DNA of 64,000 nucleotides from Candidatus Bipolaricaulota bacterium (GTDB lineage Bacteria; Bipolaricaulota; Bipolaricaulia; RBG-16-55-9; DRXL01), in assembly GCA_025060395.1 (NCBI GenBank), contig JANXCC010000001.1, positions 306,520-370,519 on the forward strand, in the 5' to 3' direction. Below the pieces are notes generated by a model, which had not been told where the DNA came from, did no database searches, and saw nothing but the letters and a program-made list of their open reading frames with translations. Numbering within the stretch: position 1 is the stretch's first letter; each line of letters begins with the position of its first letter. The position numbers were made by a program, and so were the translations under genes. Shown here one piece after another: positions 46,065-55,250 of this stretch.

Positions 46065-47342
46065 ATGGCAGCAACTACAGAGGCCAAACGCAAAGGCGAG
46101 CTCAAGATGCTCGAGACCGCGCGGTACTTCTTCGACGAGGCCGCCAAGAAGCTCAAGCTGGAGGACAGCTTGATAGAGCTCTTGCGGTATCCCAAGCGTC
46201 GACTCATCGTCAACTTCCCAGTGCGCATGGACAACGGCAAGGTCATGAACTTCGAGGGCTACCGCGTACAGTGTCACCCGGTGCTTGGGCCGGGTAAGGG
46301 TGGGATTCGCTATCATCCAGATACGACCCTCGATGAGGTCGAGGCTCTTGCCGTCCTCATGAACTGGAAGTGCGCGGTGGCAGGGCTGCCCTTCAGCGGC
46401 GCCAAGGGTGGGGTACGCTGCAACCCCAAGGAGATGTCTGTCGGAGAGCTAGAGCGGCTCACACGGCGTTATGCCGCGGAGATAGCGCCGATCATCGGCC
46501 CCGATGTCGATATTCCTGCGCCTGATGTCTACACGAGCTCTCGCGAGATGGCCTGGATCGTCGACACGATCAGCATGCACCATAACGGGGAGTTCATGCC
46601 GGGGTTAGTGACAGGCAAGCCCATCTTACTAGGAGGCTCTCTAGGGCGTGAGACCGCTACGGCCCGTGGGGGCTTCTTCTGCACCCTTGAAGCACTCAAG
46701 CACTTGAACATGAAGCTCGAGGGCGCCACAGTCGCTATCCAAGGCTTCGGCAACGCCGGTTCGTACTACGCCCAGTTTGTTCAAGAAGCCGGCGCGAAGA
46801 TCATCGCGATCAGTGACTCTAAGGGCGGCATCTACAACAGCAAGGGTTTAGACTACAAGGCCGTGCTTGCGTTCAAGAAAGAAACGGGCACAGTCGTGGG
46901 CTTCAAGGGCGCAGACAAGATCACCAATGAAGAGCTCCTAGAACTCCAGTGCGACATCTTAGCGCCGTCGGCCCTAGAGGATCAGCTCCATGAGCGCAAC
47001 GCGCCGAAGGTTAAGGCCAAGGTGATCTGCGAGTTGGCCAACGGCCCCACGACCAAAGAAGCTGATGCGATTTTGCACGAGCGCAACATCTTCGTCATCC
47101 CTGACATCTTGGCTAATGCTGGCGGTGTGACGGTCAGCTACTTTGAGTGGGTGCAAGACCGCTATCGCTACTTCTGGGATGCCGAGCGCGTCGATGAACG
47201 GCTCAAGATATTTATGACCGAGGCGTTCAAGCGCGTCCTCGACATGCATCTCAAGCACAAGGTCGATATGCGTACCGCGGCATTCATGACGGCTGTGTCG
47301 CGGGTTGCGGAAGCAGCGCGAGCGCGCGGGATGTATCCGTAA
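46065..47342 (+). CDS. gdhA: Glutamate dehydrogenase
   Basis: GPGKGGIRYHPD, GLPFSGAKGGVRCNP, IQGFGNAGSYYAQFVQEAG; aaaggaggt upstream. Confidence 0.96.
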   Translation: MAATTEAKRKGELKMLETARYFFDEAAKKLKLEDSLIELLRYPKRRLIVNFPVRMDNGKVMNFEGYRVQCHPVLGPGKGGIRYHPDTTLDEVEALAVLMNWKCAVAGLPFSGAKGGVRCNPKEMSVGELERLTRRYAAEIAPIIGPDVDIPAPDVYTSSREMAWIVDTISMHHNGEFMPGLVTGKPILLGGSLGRETATARGGFFCTLEALKHLNMKLEGATVAIQGFGNAGSYYAQFVQEAGAKIIAISDSKGGIYNSKGLDYKAVLAFKKETGTVVGFKGADKITNEELLELQCDILAPSALEDQLHERNAPKVKAKVICELANGPTTKEADAILHERNIFVIPDILANAGGVTVSYFEWVQDRYRYFWDAERVDERLKIFMTEAFKRVLDMHLKHKVDMRTAAFMTAVSRVAEAARARGMYP

Positions 47343-47353
47343 GCTAGAGCCAA

Positions 47354-47389
47354 GGGGCCAGCGCTTCTAGCGAGCGTTGGCCCCTTTTT
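47354..47389. terminator. Terminator between gdhA and a convergent transporter
   Basis: ggggccagcgct ... agcgttggcccc ttttt. Confidence 0.8.
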
Positions 47390-48275
47390 CTCTAATCGTC
47401 TGCCATACACCTGCCAGAACCACTGCCCCACCCAACAGTTGGAGCCCTGTGATCGGCTCACCGAGCACAAGAAACGCCAAGATAAACGTGATCACAGGGA
47501 CGATATTGTTAAACACTGCGGTGCGCGCCGCCCCAAGCTGTTGCACGCTGTACGACCAAATCAGATACGCTACAGCTATAGAGAGACAGCTCGTGTAGAG
47601 GAGACTCACAAATACAGAGAGCGGGAGAGCGCGCCAGTCTAATGAGATCAGATAAGGCATGGCAAAAGGCCACAACCCCGGGACCCCCACTAGCAGCCCC
47701 ACAGCAGAGACACGCAATGCTGAGTATCGTTCTAATAATCTCTTGGAGAGCACGGTATATCCCGCCCAGCAGATCGCTGCGCCCAAAGTAAGTAAGTTGC
47801 CCATGAGGGGGTCCTTAGCTAGCGGGTTCCCCTGGACTGAGGGGCTGCCTAGTGTGACTAATATTACACCCGTAAAAGCGATAAAGATCCCTAACCAAGC
47901 CTTTTGGGAGATCTTCTCCCAGCCGAGGACCATAGCTAAGAGAGCTGCCCAGATAGGGATCGTCCCGATCAGCAGCGACGAGATAGCTGACGTCGTCAGG
48001 TCTAAGCCGATAGCAAAGAGAATCTGATAGAGTGTGTTCCCTAGCAACCCCACGCCCCCAAATTGTAGCCAATCGCGCATAGGCATCTTTTTCGACCTCT
48101 CGCGAGCTAGCCAGATCGCTCCGAGGACCAGGGCCGCCAAGGTCATGCGCACCGCGTTAAACGCTAGAGGAGGGAACTCGCGGAAGACAGCCTTCATCAC
48201 GATGAAATTGGCCCCCCATATGAAGATGACAAACCCTAAGAGCAGCTCGGCAAGGCGTTCCGGGTTTATGCGCAC
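47367..48275 (-). CDS. EamA/DMT-family transporter
   Basis: ELLLGFVIFIWGANFIVMKAVF, about 10 hydrophobic helices, FLVLGEPITGLQLLGGAVVLAGV; GTG start chosen. Confidence 0.9.
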   Translation of the reverse strand: MRINPERLAELLLGFVIFIWGANFIVMKAVFREFPPLAFNAVRMTLAALVLGAIWLARERSKKMPMRDWLQFGGVGLLGNTLYQILFAIGLDLTTSAISSLLIGTIPIWAALLAMVLGWEKISQKAWLGIFIAFTGVILVTLGSPSVQGNPLAKDPLMGNLLTLGAAICWAGYTVLSKRLLERYSALRVSAVGLLVGVPGLWPFAMPYLISLDWRALPLSVFVSLLYTSCLSIAVAYLIWSYSVQQLGAARTAVFNNIVPVITFILAFLVLGEPITGLQLLGGAVVLAGVWQTIREKGANAR

Positions 48276-48465
48276 AGGGGAGATTATAACGCAAAAGGGC
48301 TTCGGCACTCCAGACAGGGTCCAGATGCTGAAAAAACGTGACGGAGTTGCTAAAAAAGAGTCGAGGGGAGCTAGAGGGCGCCCCCGCTCGACCCCGGCCT
48401 TGCTAAGATCCCCCGAGAGCTTCAGGCTCTCGCTTGCCGCCAAAGGGGTGATCCCAGCGACAGTC

Positions 48466-49629
48466 TTAGAACAAGAACCCGATCAAAACGCCCGCTAGGC
48501 CCGCGACCAGGGCGATGAGCGCTAAGCTGTTTGCGCCCTCAACCGCAGCCTTGGCCTCTTGAGCCTCCTTCTTGGCCTGCGCCACCTGCGCCTGCAGCTC
48601 CTTCGTCTTCTCCGCTACCGCTTGCTGCACTAGCGCCTTCACATCTGGGATCTCGACTGGAGGAGACGGCTGCAGAGCCCCAAGCCGCGCGATACGGTCT
48701 TGTAGCTCGTTGATCTTGAGCTTCAACGACTCGATATCGATCAGGATCTTGCTGAACCCGTCTGTGAGCTGACCGAGTTTCTTAGCGGTCTCTTCATCCC
48801 GCGCTTCCGCAGCATCGAGCCGCCCCGAGAGCTTGCTCACCATCTCCTGGAGCCTGGTCACGATGTCCTGTAAGCGCGCGAAGTTCCCTTCCAAGCTGCT
48901 AATGCGACTGGCTAGCTCACCTACCGAGCTTTGAATCGTCACCACCACGCCAGGAACGCTCGACAACTGCTCTAACTGCTGGCTATGCTTTACGAGCGTC
49001 TCTTCGATGCGGCCAACCCGCACGCTTAAGTTCGCCGTTGTGTCCTGCAGCCCATTGACCAAGGGGACGAGCGCCTGGAGCTTTCCCACCTGATCGGTTA
49101 GAGCTGCTAACCCTTTCTCTATGGTCTCGACACGGTTACTCAGCGCCCCCACTGTCCCTTGTAAGTTGATCACGAGCGCCTGCATGCCTGCAAGCTTCTC
49201 CAGCTGATCGCGCAGCTGGCTAATAGCCAACTCGTTGGCCTTCGTGCGGCTGGCGATCTCCCCAACGCTGTACCTAAGATCAGCTACTTGTTGGGGCAGC
49301 TCTGCTAGCTTCTCCACCATTCCTTCCACGGTGCTGATACGCCCACTCAGCTTCTTGAGATCGAACGAGAGGTCCTTAGCCAGCTGCTCTACAGCAAAGA
49401 GACGCGGCCGGATGTTTTCGATCTCGCCGGTGCCGGCTTGGGTGAGCTTTTGCAGCTCGATGGAGAGCGACTTGACCACGGCTTCCAGCTCTTTGAGCTG
49501 CTTCTCGAGCTGGGCCACCTTATCCTTGACGCTCTTGTCGTCTTGGGCTGATCCGGTCGCCCCCACGGCCAAGAGCATCGCTACGAGCAGGAATGTCACA
49601 ATCCTGCCGAACCACGTGCGATTCCGCAT
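48466..49629 (-). CDS. Secreted long coiled-coil protein with C-terminal hydrophobic anchor (Omp-alpha-like architecture)
   Basis: Signal peptide, ~330 aa heptad-rich region, C-term SLALIALVAGLAGVLIGFLF; aaagggggg upstream of ATG. Confidence 0.75.
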   Translation of the reverse strand: MRNRTWFGRIVTFLLVAMLLAVGATGSAQDDKSVKDKVAQLEKQLKELEAVVKSLSIELQKLTQAGTGEIENIRPRLFAVEQLAKDLSFDLKKLSGRISTVEGMVEKLAELPQQVADLRYSVGEIASRTKANELAISQLRDQLEKLAGMQALVINLQGTVGALSNRVETIEKGLAALTDQVGKLQALVPLVNGLQDTTANLSVRVGRIEETLVKHSQQLEQLSSVPGVVVTIQSSVGELASRISSLEGNFARLQDIVTRLQEMVSKLSGRLDAAEARDEETAKKLGQLTDGFSKILIDIESLKLKINELQDRIARLGALQPSPPVEIPDVKALVQQAVAEKTKELQAQVAQAKKEAQEAKAAVEGANSLALIALVAGLAGVLIGFLF

Positions 49630-49923
49630 GTGTCTATCCCCCCTTTAGCGTTGGTTTGATTGTACGCCCCAGACCTAGCTAAGACAGTGACACCTATTAC
49701 ACGACGTATAGACATCTATTCCCAGCAAGGGTGAACTAGGAGCGTAGTGCCGATCACAGCCTAAAGACGATTTTCGTTACTAGAAGAGATTTTTCGACAA
49801 AAACCCAATAAAACGACTTCTTTTGGCTCAGCACATAAAGAACCTATCTTTCCCCCCTCGCCCTACTAGGCCCTCGGCTCAAAGAACAAGCGTTTTAGAG
49901 TCCAGGTCTACTAGGACTATAAT

Positions 49924-49947
49924 GTCTGTTAAGAAAACTTAACAGAC
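49924..49947. promoter_or_regulatory. Perfect inverted repeat immediately upstream of a -35 element
   Basis: gtctgttaag-aaaa-cttaacagac. Confidence 0.6.
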
Positions 49948-49975
49948 TTGACAAGGAACGCTCTTGTGATATAAT
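49948..49975 (+). promoter_or_regulatory. Consensus sigma70 promoter of SPW-tetR operon
   Basis: TTGACA-N16-TATAAT. Confidence 0.8.
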
Positions 49976-49977
49976 TG

Positions 49978-49993
49978 TACTGACTAGTCAGTA
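49978..49993. promoter_or_regulatory. Putative TetR-family operator, 16-nt perfect palindrome
   Basis: TACTGACTAGTCAGTA directly after the -10. Confidence 0.75.
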
Positions 49994-50016
49994 TAAAAAG
50001 TGAGGTGCTTCTTCGT

Positions 50017-50346
50017 ATGGCAGCGATAGAGAGACAAGCATGGCCTGTATGGGTGAACGTTGTCGTCGGCGCGTGGCTTGTCATCTCTGGTGGATTGTTG
50101 CGGTTTGAAACGGCGGCGTTATGGAACTCAATTATTGTCGGGGTCATAGTGGTAGCCCTGGCGCTATGGGCGTACTTTGGTAAACAGAAGTGGGCTTTCT
50201 GGGCGAACGTTGTAGCGGGAGTATGGCTCTTCTTCTCCCCATGGATTTTAGGCTTCGCTCATGATCCCAAAGTGCTTTGGAACAGTGTGATCTTCGGAGC
50301 GATCGCGGCGGCGGACGGGTTGTGGGGCGCCCTGGCTCGAGAGTAA
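50017..50346 (+). CDS. SPW-repeat membrane protein
   Basis: WPVWVNVVVGAWLVISG and WAFWANVVAGVWLFFSPWILGF duplicated SPW units; WNSIIVG/WNSVIFG. Confidence 0.88.
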   Translation: MAAIERQAWPVWVNVVVGAWLVISGGLLRFETAALWNSIIVGVIVVALALWAYFGKQKWAFWANVVAGVWLFFSPWILGFAHDPKVLWNSVIFGAIAAADGLWGALARE

Positions 50347-50356
50347 TATATAAGAT

Positions 50357-50923
50357 GTGAGCAGAAAGAGAAGGACTTCAGCCAGGGAGCGCCTGCTTAA
50401 GGCAGCTCTTACGCTCTTTGCGGAGCGTGGCCAGCGAGCCTCGGTAGAGGAGATCGCACGCCAGGCTCAGGTTGCCAAAGGGACCATCTACTATCACTTT
50501 GGAAGCAAACGCCGACTCCTTCAGCAAGCGCTGGAAGCAGAGTTGGAGAGACTAGCCCCCTCCTCCTCTGGGGCCAGCGCAGATCCTCTTGAAGAACTAC
50601 GCGCTGTTATAGAAGGGCTGATCCAGTGGGCAATAAACCGACCCGAACGGCTCCGTGCCTTGCTATTGGCGGGACAGCCTGGCTCAGGCTTGACAGCAGA
50701 AACCGGGTATCAATTGCGAGATCGGGTGCTCCGATTGTTCCAGCGAGCCCTCGCGCTCGCTCAGGCAGCTAAGCTCATCACCCATCCCGCGCCCTCGGAG
50801 TTGATCGCCGTTGCGCTCTTTGGTGCGCTCGTCCATACTCTAGAGTATTGGCAACGTCAGGGGCGCCCCATCAACCCTTATCAGCTCAGCACGGCGTTCT
50901 TGAACTTCATCCTGCGACGCTAG
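50357..50923 (+). CDS. TetR-family transcriptional regulator
   Basis: LLKAALTLFAERGQRASVEEIARQAQVAKGTIYYHFGSKRRLLQQAL HTH. Confidence 0.95.
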   Translation: MSRKRRTSARERLLKAALTLFAERGQRASVEEIARQAQVAKGTIYYHFGSKRRLLQQALEAELERLAPSSSGASADPLEELRAVIEGLIQWAINRPERLRALLLAGQPGSGLTAETGYQLRDRVLRLFQRALALAQAAKLITHPAPSELIAVALFGALVHTLEYWQRQGRPINPYQLSTAFLNFILRR

Positions 50924-51825
50924 ATTTGAATTTTATCTTCTGTGGGTGATTCGAGCCTGTCGTGTTCGTGGAAGTAGACGCGCGTCGTCTCGATAGATTT
51001 ATGACGCGCAGCGATCTGCGCCTCAATAATAGAAGCACCGCTCTGGATGGCTAACGTCACGAAGCTGTGCCGTAAGCTATGGGGCGAGATCTTCTCTGTC
51101 TTCAACCCGGCTTTTATCAGATATCTATTGATAATACGGTTGACTTGTCTGGTGGTGAGGCGCCCACCCTTGTTGCGCGCCCGCACCCCGATAAATAACG
51201 GATCCGAGGGCTGAGCTGGGCCACGGGCTGCCAGCCACTCCTCAAGGGCTTGCACCGTTGGCTCAGCGAGAACGACAAATTCATCGCGCTCGTCGCGCCC
51301 CTTCCCCCAGATTCTCAGAATCTGGCGCCCGCGACGATGCTCAATATCTCCGACGTTAGCACGCACGATCTCAATCACTCTTAAGCCGTTGCGGGCCATT
51401 AAGTTCATGATGGCAAAATCGCGCTTGCCCATCAGGGTTGAGCGATCGACAGAGTTAAAGAGCGCGCGCAAGCCCTCACGGGAGATGTCCTGACGCAGAT
51501 GCCCTCGCGGACGTCGGACACCCTTTACGTTCTCCACAGGATTTTCAGGATAGAGCCCCTCCGCAACACAATAGTGAAAGAATCGCCGCAGCGCGACCAG
51601 ATACGTAGCAACGGTGTTAGCCGCGCGATTCTGGCGTAACCATTCCTTATAGAGCTTGATCTCGGTCTGGGTGACAAGGGCATCAGGCGGTCTGCCGTTG
51701 CGCCAATTGAGGAAATTTTTCAACCCCTCGCGGTAGGTGCGTATAGAGGAGGGATTGACGTCGAGGGAATTGATAAAATCCTCGATGAGATCGGATAAAT
51801 CTCTCTTCTGCCTCACCCTGGTCAT
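50920..51825 (-). CDS. XerC/D-type tyrosine recombinase
   Basis: NGLRVIEIVRANVGDIE, ISPHSLRHSFVTLAIQSGASIIEAQIAARHKSIETTRVYFHEH (R..HxxR..H..Y). Confidence 0.93.
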   Translation of the reverse strand: MTRVRQKRDLSDLIEDFINSLDVNPSSIRTYREGLKNFLNWRNGRPPDALVTQTEIKLYKEWLRQNRAANTVATYLVALRRFFHYCVAEGLYPENPVENVKGVRRPRGHLRQDISREGLRALFNSVDRSTLMGKRDFAIMNLMARNGLRVIEIVRANVGDIEHRRGRQILRIWGKGRDERDEFVVLAEPTVQALEEWLAARGPAQPSDPLFIGVRARNKGGRLTTRQVNRIINRYLIKAGLKTEKISPHSLRHSFVTLAIQSGASIIEAQIAARHKSIETTRVYFHEHDRLESPTEDKIQI

Positions 51826-51998
51826 GGCTACCCCCTCTGGCGCCGTATTATACCAGAGGGAGGGGAGGCATGCGCAAGTTGCCCCCTCGGTCGGTGCTCA
51901 ACGTCCATACTCCCGTTGACACTGCTCCTTGGGCGTGATTGGGACTACTATTAGACTAGTGCACACAAGTATTATTGATGAAGGAGGACGACCCGACG

Positions 51999-52808
51999 AT
52001 GAAGCGTCTTGGTATCGTGCTGCTGGTCGTGATGGTCGCGTTAGCCCTGCCCGTGTGGGCACAGTCTGACAAAGACGAGCTAGCCGAGAAAGTCTTCAAG
52101 CTCGAGCAAGGTTTCAAGCGCCTCGAGCAGATGCTCAAGGATCTCTCGTTCCAGGTGCAGCAAGCCGGAGGACTAGCAGAGATCGTCAAGGAGATCTCGT
52201 TTGAACTCAAGCAAGCCGAGAGCATGCTCCGCGAGCTTCAAGGCTTAGAGAAAAAGCTCTCAGGAGAGATCCAGCCTAAGATCGCCAATCTGGAGACGAG
52301 CATTGCGGGCTTAGCTCAAGGAACGAAAGAGAAGTTCGATCTGCTCTCATCGCGAATCTTCCAGAGCGAGGGCATGATTGACCAACTGAACATTCGCCTC
52401 AAGGGCATGGAGGATCGTGTCCGTCAGGTGCTCAATCTTTCTGAGCAAATCATGGCGTTGCAGGAGCGCGTGAGCGCGCTGGAAAAGCAGATCAAGTTGC
52501 CCGTTGACCCTCAGAAAGCTGACGAGTTGATGGCGCGAATTGCGGAGCTCCGTGAACAAGTGAAGGGTTTGGGCAACGTCGTCTCGGGTTTGACTAGCAA
52601 AGTTCTCAAGACCGAAGAGGGCATCGCTGCCTTGCAGGCACGGTTCGAAGAGCAATCTGCTCAATTGCAGAAGATCCAGGAAGAGTCGGCAACTCTGAAG
52701 AAGCGCTTGGCTGCTGCTGAGAATCAACTCCAGACAAACTTGATGATCGGCGCGTTGGGTATCGCTATCGGTGCGCTCGCGGCGCTGAAGGCGTTTGGGG
52801 TCTTTTAG
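51999..52808 (+). CDS. Secreted coiled-coil protein with C-terminal hydrophobic anchor, paralogue-like to 48466-49629
   Basis: [22 protein letters not shown] signal, coiled coil, [22 protein letters not shown]; aaggagg 5' of ATG. Confidence 0.75.
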   Translation: MKRLGIVLLVVMVALALPVWAQSDKDELAEKVFKLEQGFKRLEQMLKDLSFQVQQAGGLAEIVKEISFELKQAESMLRELQGLEKKLSGEIQPKIANLETSIAGLAQGTKEKFDLLSSRIFQSEGMIDQLNIRLKGMEDRVRQVLNLSEQIMALQERVSALEKQIKLPVDPQKADELMARIAELREQVKGLGNVVSGLTSKVLKTEEGIAALQARFEEQSAQLQKIQEESATLKKRLAAAENQLQTNLMIGALGIAIGALAALKAFGVF

Positions 52809-53188
52809 TCCAGCAGCGCGATCCCCTCTATCTCGATCGTGGCGTCTCTCGGCAAGCGAGAGACTTCGACAAACGATCGAGCTGGAGGGTTCTCTTTGAA
52901 ATACTCAGAATAGACTTGGTTAATCGCCTGAAAATTCTGTAAATCTTTGGCAAAGACGGTCACCTTGACGAGCTTTTCCATCGAGCTGCCGGAGGCTTCT
53001 AGGATCGCTTTTAAGTTTTCTAAGCACTGGCGAGCTTGGGCTTGGATATCTCCTGAGACGATCTGTCCAGTCTTAGGGTCAAGGGGGATTTGGCCAGAGA
53101 CGAAGACGAAGCCGTTAGCAACAATAGCTTGCGAGTACGGCCCGATGGCTGCTGGAGCTTTCTCGGTCTTGATGACGCGCTTGGGCAT
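52805..53188 (-). CDS. ridA: RidA/YjgF family reactive-intermediate deaminase
   Basis: [61 protein letters not shown]. Confidence 0.95.
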   Translation of the reverse strand: MPKRVIKTEKAPAAIGPYSQAIVANGFVFVSGQIPLDPKTGQIVSGDIQAQARQCLENLKAILEASGSSMEKLVKVTVFAKDLQNFQAINQVYSEYFKENPPARSFVEVSRLPRDATIEIEGIALLD

Positions 53189-53200
53189 AACGTTCTCCTT

Positions 53201-55163
53201 TCATGGCAAGCAGACTTGCCCGTCGGGCACATCAGGGCGGTTCCAAGGATGATTGCCCGGATTGCCCATGCCTTTCTGATTGCTTGATGCGTTGTTTCTC
53301 TCGATCACAGTCTTCTCGTCAACGGTTACCGTGCCGGTGAAGGCATCTTCGCTATAGCCACACTTTTTGAGCCAAGCTGCTAGCCCCCAGTCCATGTTCT
53401 CTTGAATGACAGAGTCAGCTACAGTCAACTGAGCTCTTGACTTCACCGTTATGCCTGAGCACACGTAATTAATCTCTTGACACAATTTCCAAGCTCCATT
53501 GTTCACAACGCGAGTTCTGTGAATCCACGCTGTAGCTGAGTCTCCTAAGATAAGACCATCACCATTATTATCAGCAATAACAGAGTCTATGACATGTAAC
53601 TCAGCTAAGTCTTCAACGATAAGACCCTCATTGAATTGAGAGGAAATCTTTGAGCTGTGAATCTTTACTGTCGCTATGTCCCGCATCCTGATGCCTTCCA
53701 TATTGTTGGTAACAGAGGTGCTAATAATGCTGACTTGTGCTGAATCTAAGGCATAGATACCGAAACCCCCGTTACCGAAGATGCGAGACTCTAAGATCTC
53801 TAGACGAGCTGAGTCACTAAGCATAGCACCGTGAACCTTATTACTCTGAATTTGAGAGTTGATCAATTGAGCCTGTGCCATGCCCCCCACATAGAGGGCG
53901 CGTTCGTTATCGGATATGCGAACTTGGCGTAGAATAACCGACTGTCCGAACACCCACACAGCAAAGCCCCAACTTCGCGTGACACTAAGCTTGGCAAGCT
54001 CGACCCCCTTGACCTCTGCCGGAATTGATACCAGCAACCAATGCGACGCGCGGGGAGAGGTAATCTCAGTCTTCTCAACTCCTGACCCCTGCAGCGTGAG
54101 CGGCTTCCAAATAGTCACTCCTCCGTGATAGCTTCCTGGCGCGACAGTGGACTGTGCCTCCAGGAGCAAGAGCGTCAACCGCTTCTTGAATTGTCTTATA
54201 ATCATCCGGGACGGAGAGCTGGAGCTTCTGGGTCTCTGGTACCAAGGGCTTTCGGATCGCTACAGGAGCATAACCGCACAAGTCAGCCCCGTTATCTCTC
54301 ATTTCATTAGGAGTTCCGGAGACGCGAGCAACATGCGATAACACCCAAATCCCGCATCCAGCGTGACCGACTATACGACTGTCTCGAATATCCAAGTCAG
54401 CCATATCCGCAACATACACTCCCCATATTCCACCTCGAGAGACTAACGAGCTGATAATGCGAACAGAAGCAAAATCTGTTACGCTAATCCCACCATATAT
54501 AGTGGAACCAGTGATGCTGGCCTGAGCTGAGTCCGAAGCTTGAACGCTCCCGACGACTCGTGAGTTTTTGAAGACAAGCGACGCGGAATCTTGCACATTC
54601 ACAGATCCCTGATAGACCTCGACTTTTGAAATATCAGCACGACTTGAATCACGAAGAGAGAGGCGCGACAGATACGCATTGGCAACAGTTATTTGTGATG
54701 AACCTTCTGCCACAAGATCCCCGAAGCCGTTGTCAAAAATACGAACATGCGAAAACGTGGCTTTCGCTTTGCCCTGTACTCGCACACCAGCATCGAGCCG
54801 AGCCCCAGAAATGTTCAATCCTTCAATAAGCACTGATTTCTCCACACTACTCTGTATGAGTATGACTGGAGGCTGAGTGAGCTGTATGATCGGAAACGGT
54901 TTGCTCTTGATACTGGTGTACTCTTGACCAGCGCCACGCAGGGTAAGGCTCTTCCTAATAATAATATTCTCTTCCCATGCTCCCGCTGTCAGACAGATGA
55001 TCGCGCCCTCTGGAGCTGCGTCAATCGCTTTCTGAATAGACTCCCCTGGCTTCACCGTCGCTGTGCAGTCCGCCTGCGCCAACCCGACTGATCCTATCTT
55101 CGATAGCACCACCGCGAGCGCAATGAAGACTGCACCCAGCCCAAGAAGCTTCACCAGACGCAT
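53201..55163 (-). pseudogene. NosD-like right-handed beta-helix protein, split by an apparent one-base frameshift near 54150-54165
   Basis: Track ORFs 54075..55163 (362 aa) and 53201..54205 (334 aa) overlap. Skipping one C joins them as DDYKTIQEAVDALAPGGTV-TVAPGSYHGGVTIWKPLTLQGSG. Confidence 0.8.
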
Positions 55164-55186
55164 ACGGCTCTCTTCCTTTTATACTT

Positions 55187-55215
55187 TTGACGCTTCACTC
55201 CCAGTGTTATAAAAT
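55187..55215 (+). promoter_or_regulatory. Putative promoter of kbl
   Basis: TTGACG-N17-TAAAAT. Confidence 0.5.
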
Positions 55216-55250
55216 GCTCGTGTGCATAGTATAGAGCAAGGGAGGAGATT

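Noticed and set aside
50920-51825. Integron or genomic island around the tyrosine recombinase
   Set aside because: Neighbours are ordinary chromosomal genes and no attC-like repeats or tRNA insertion site are visible.
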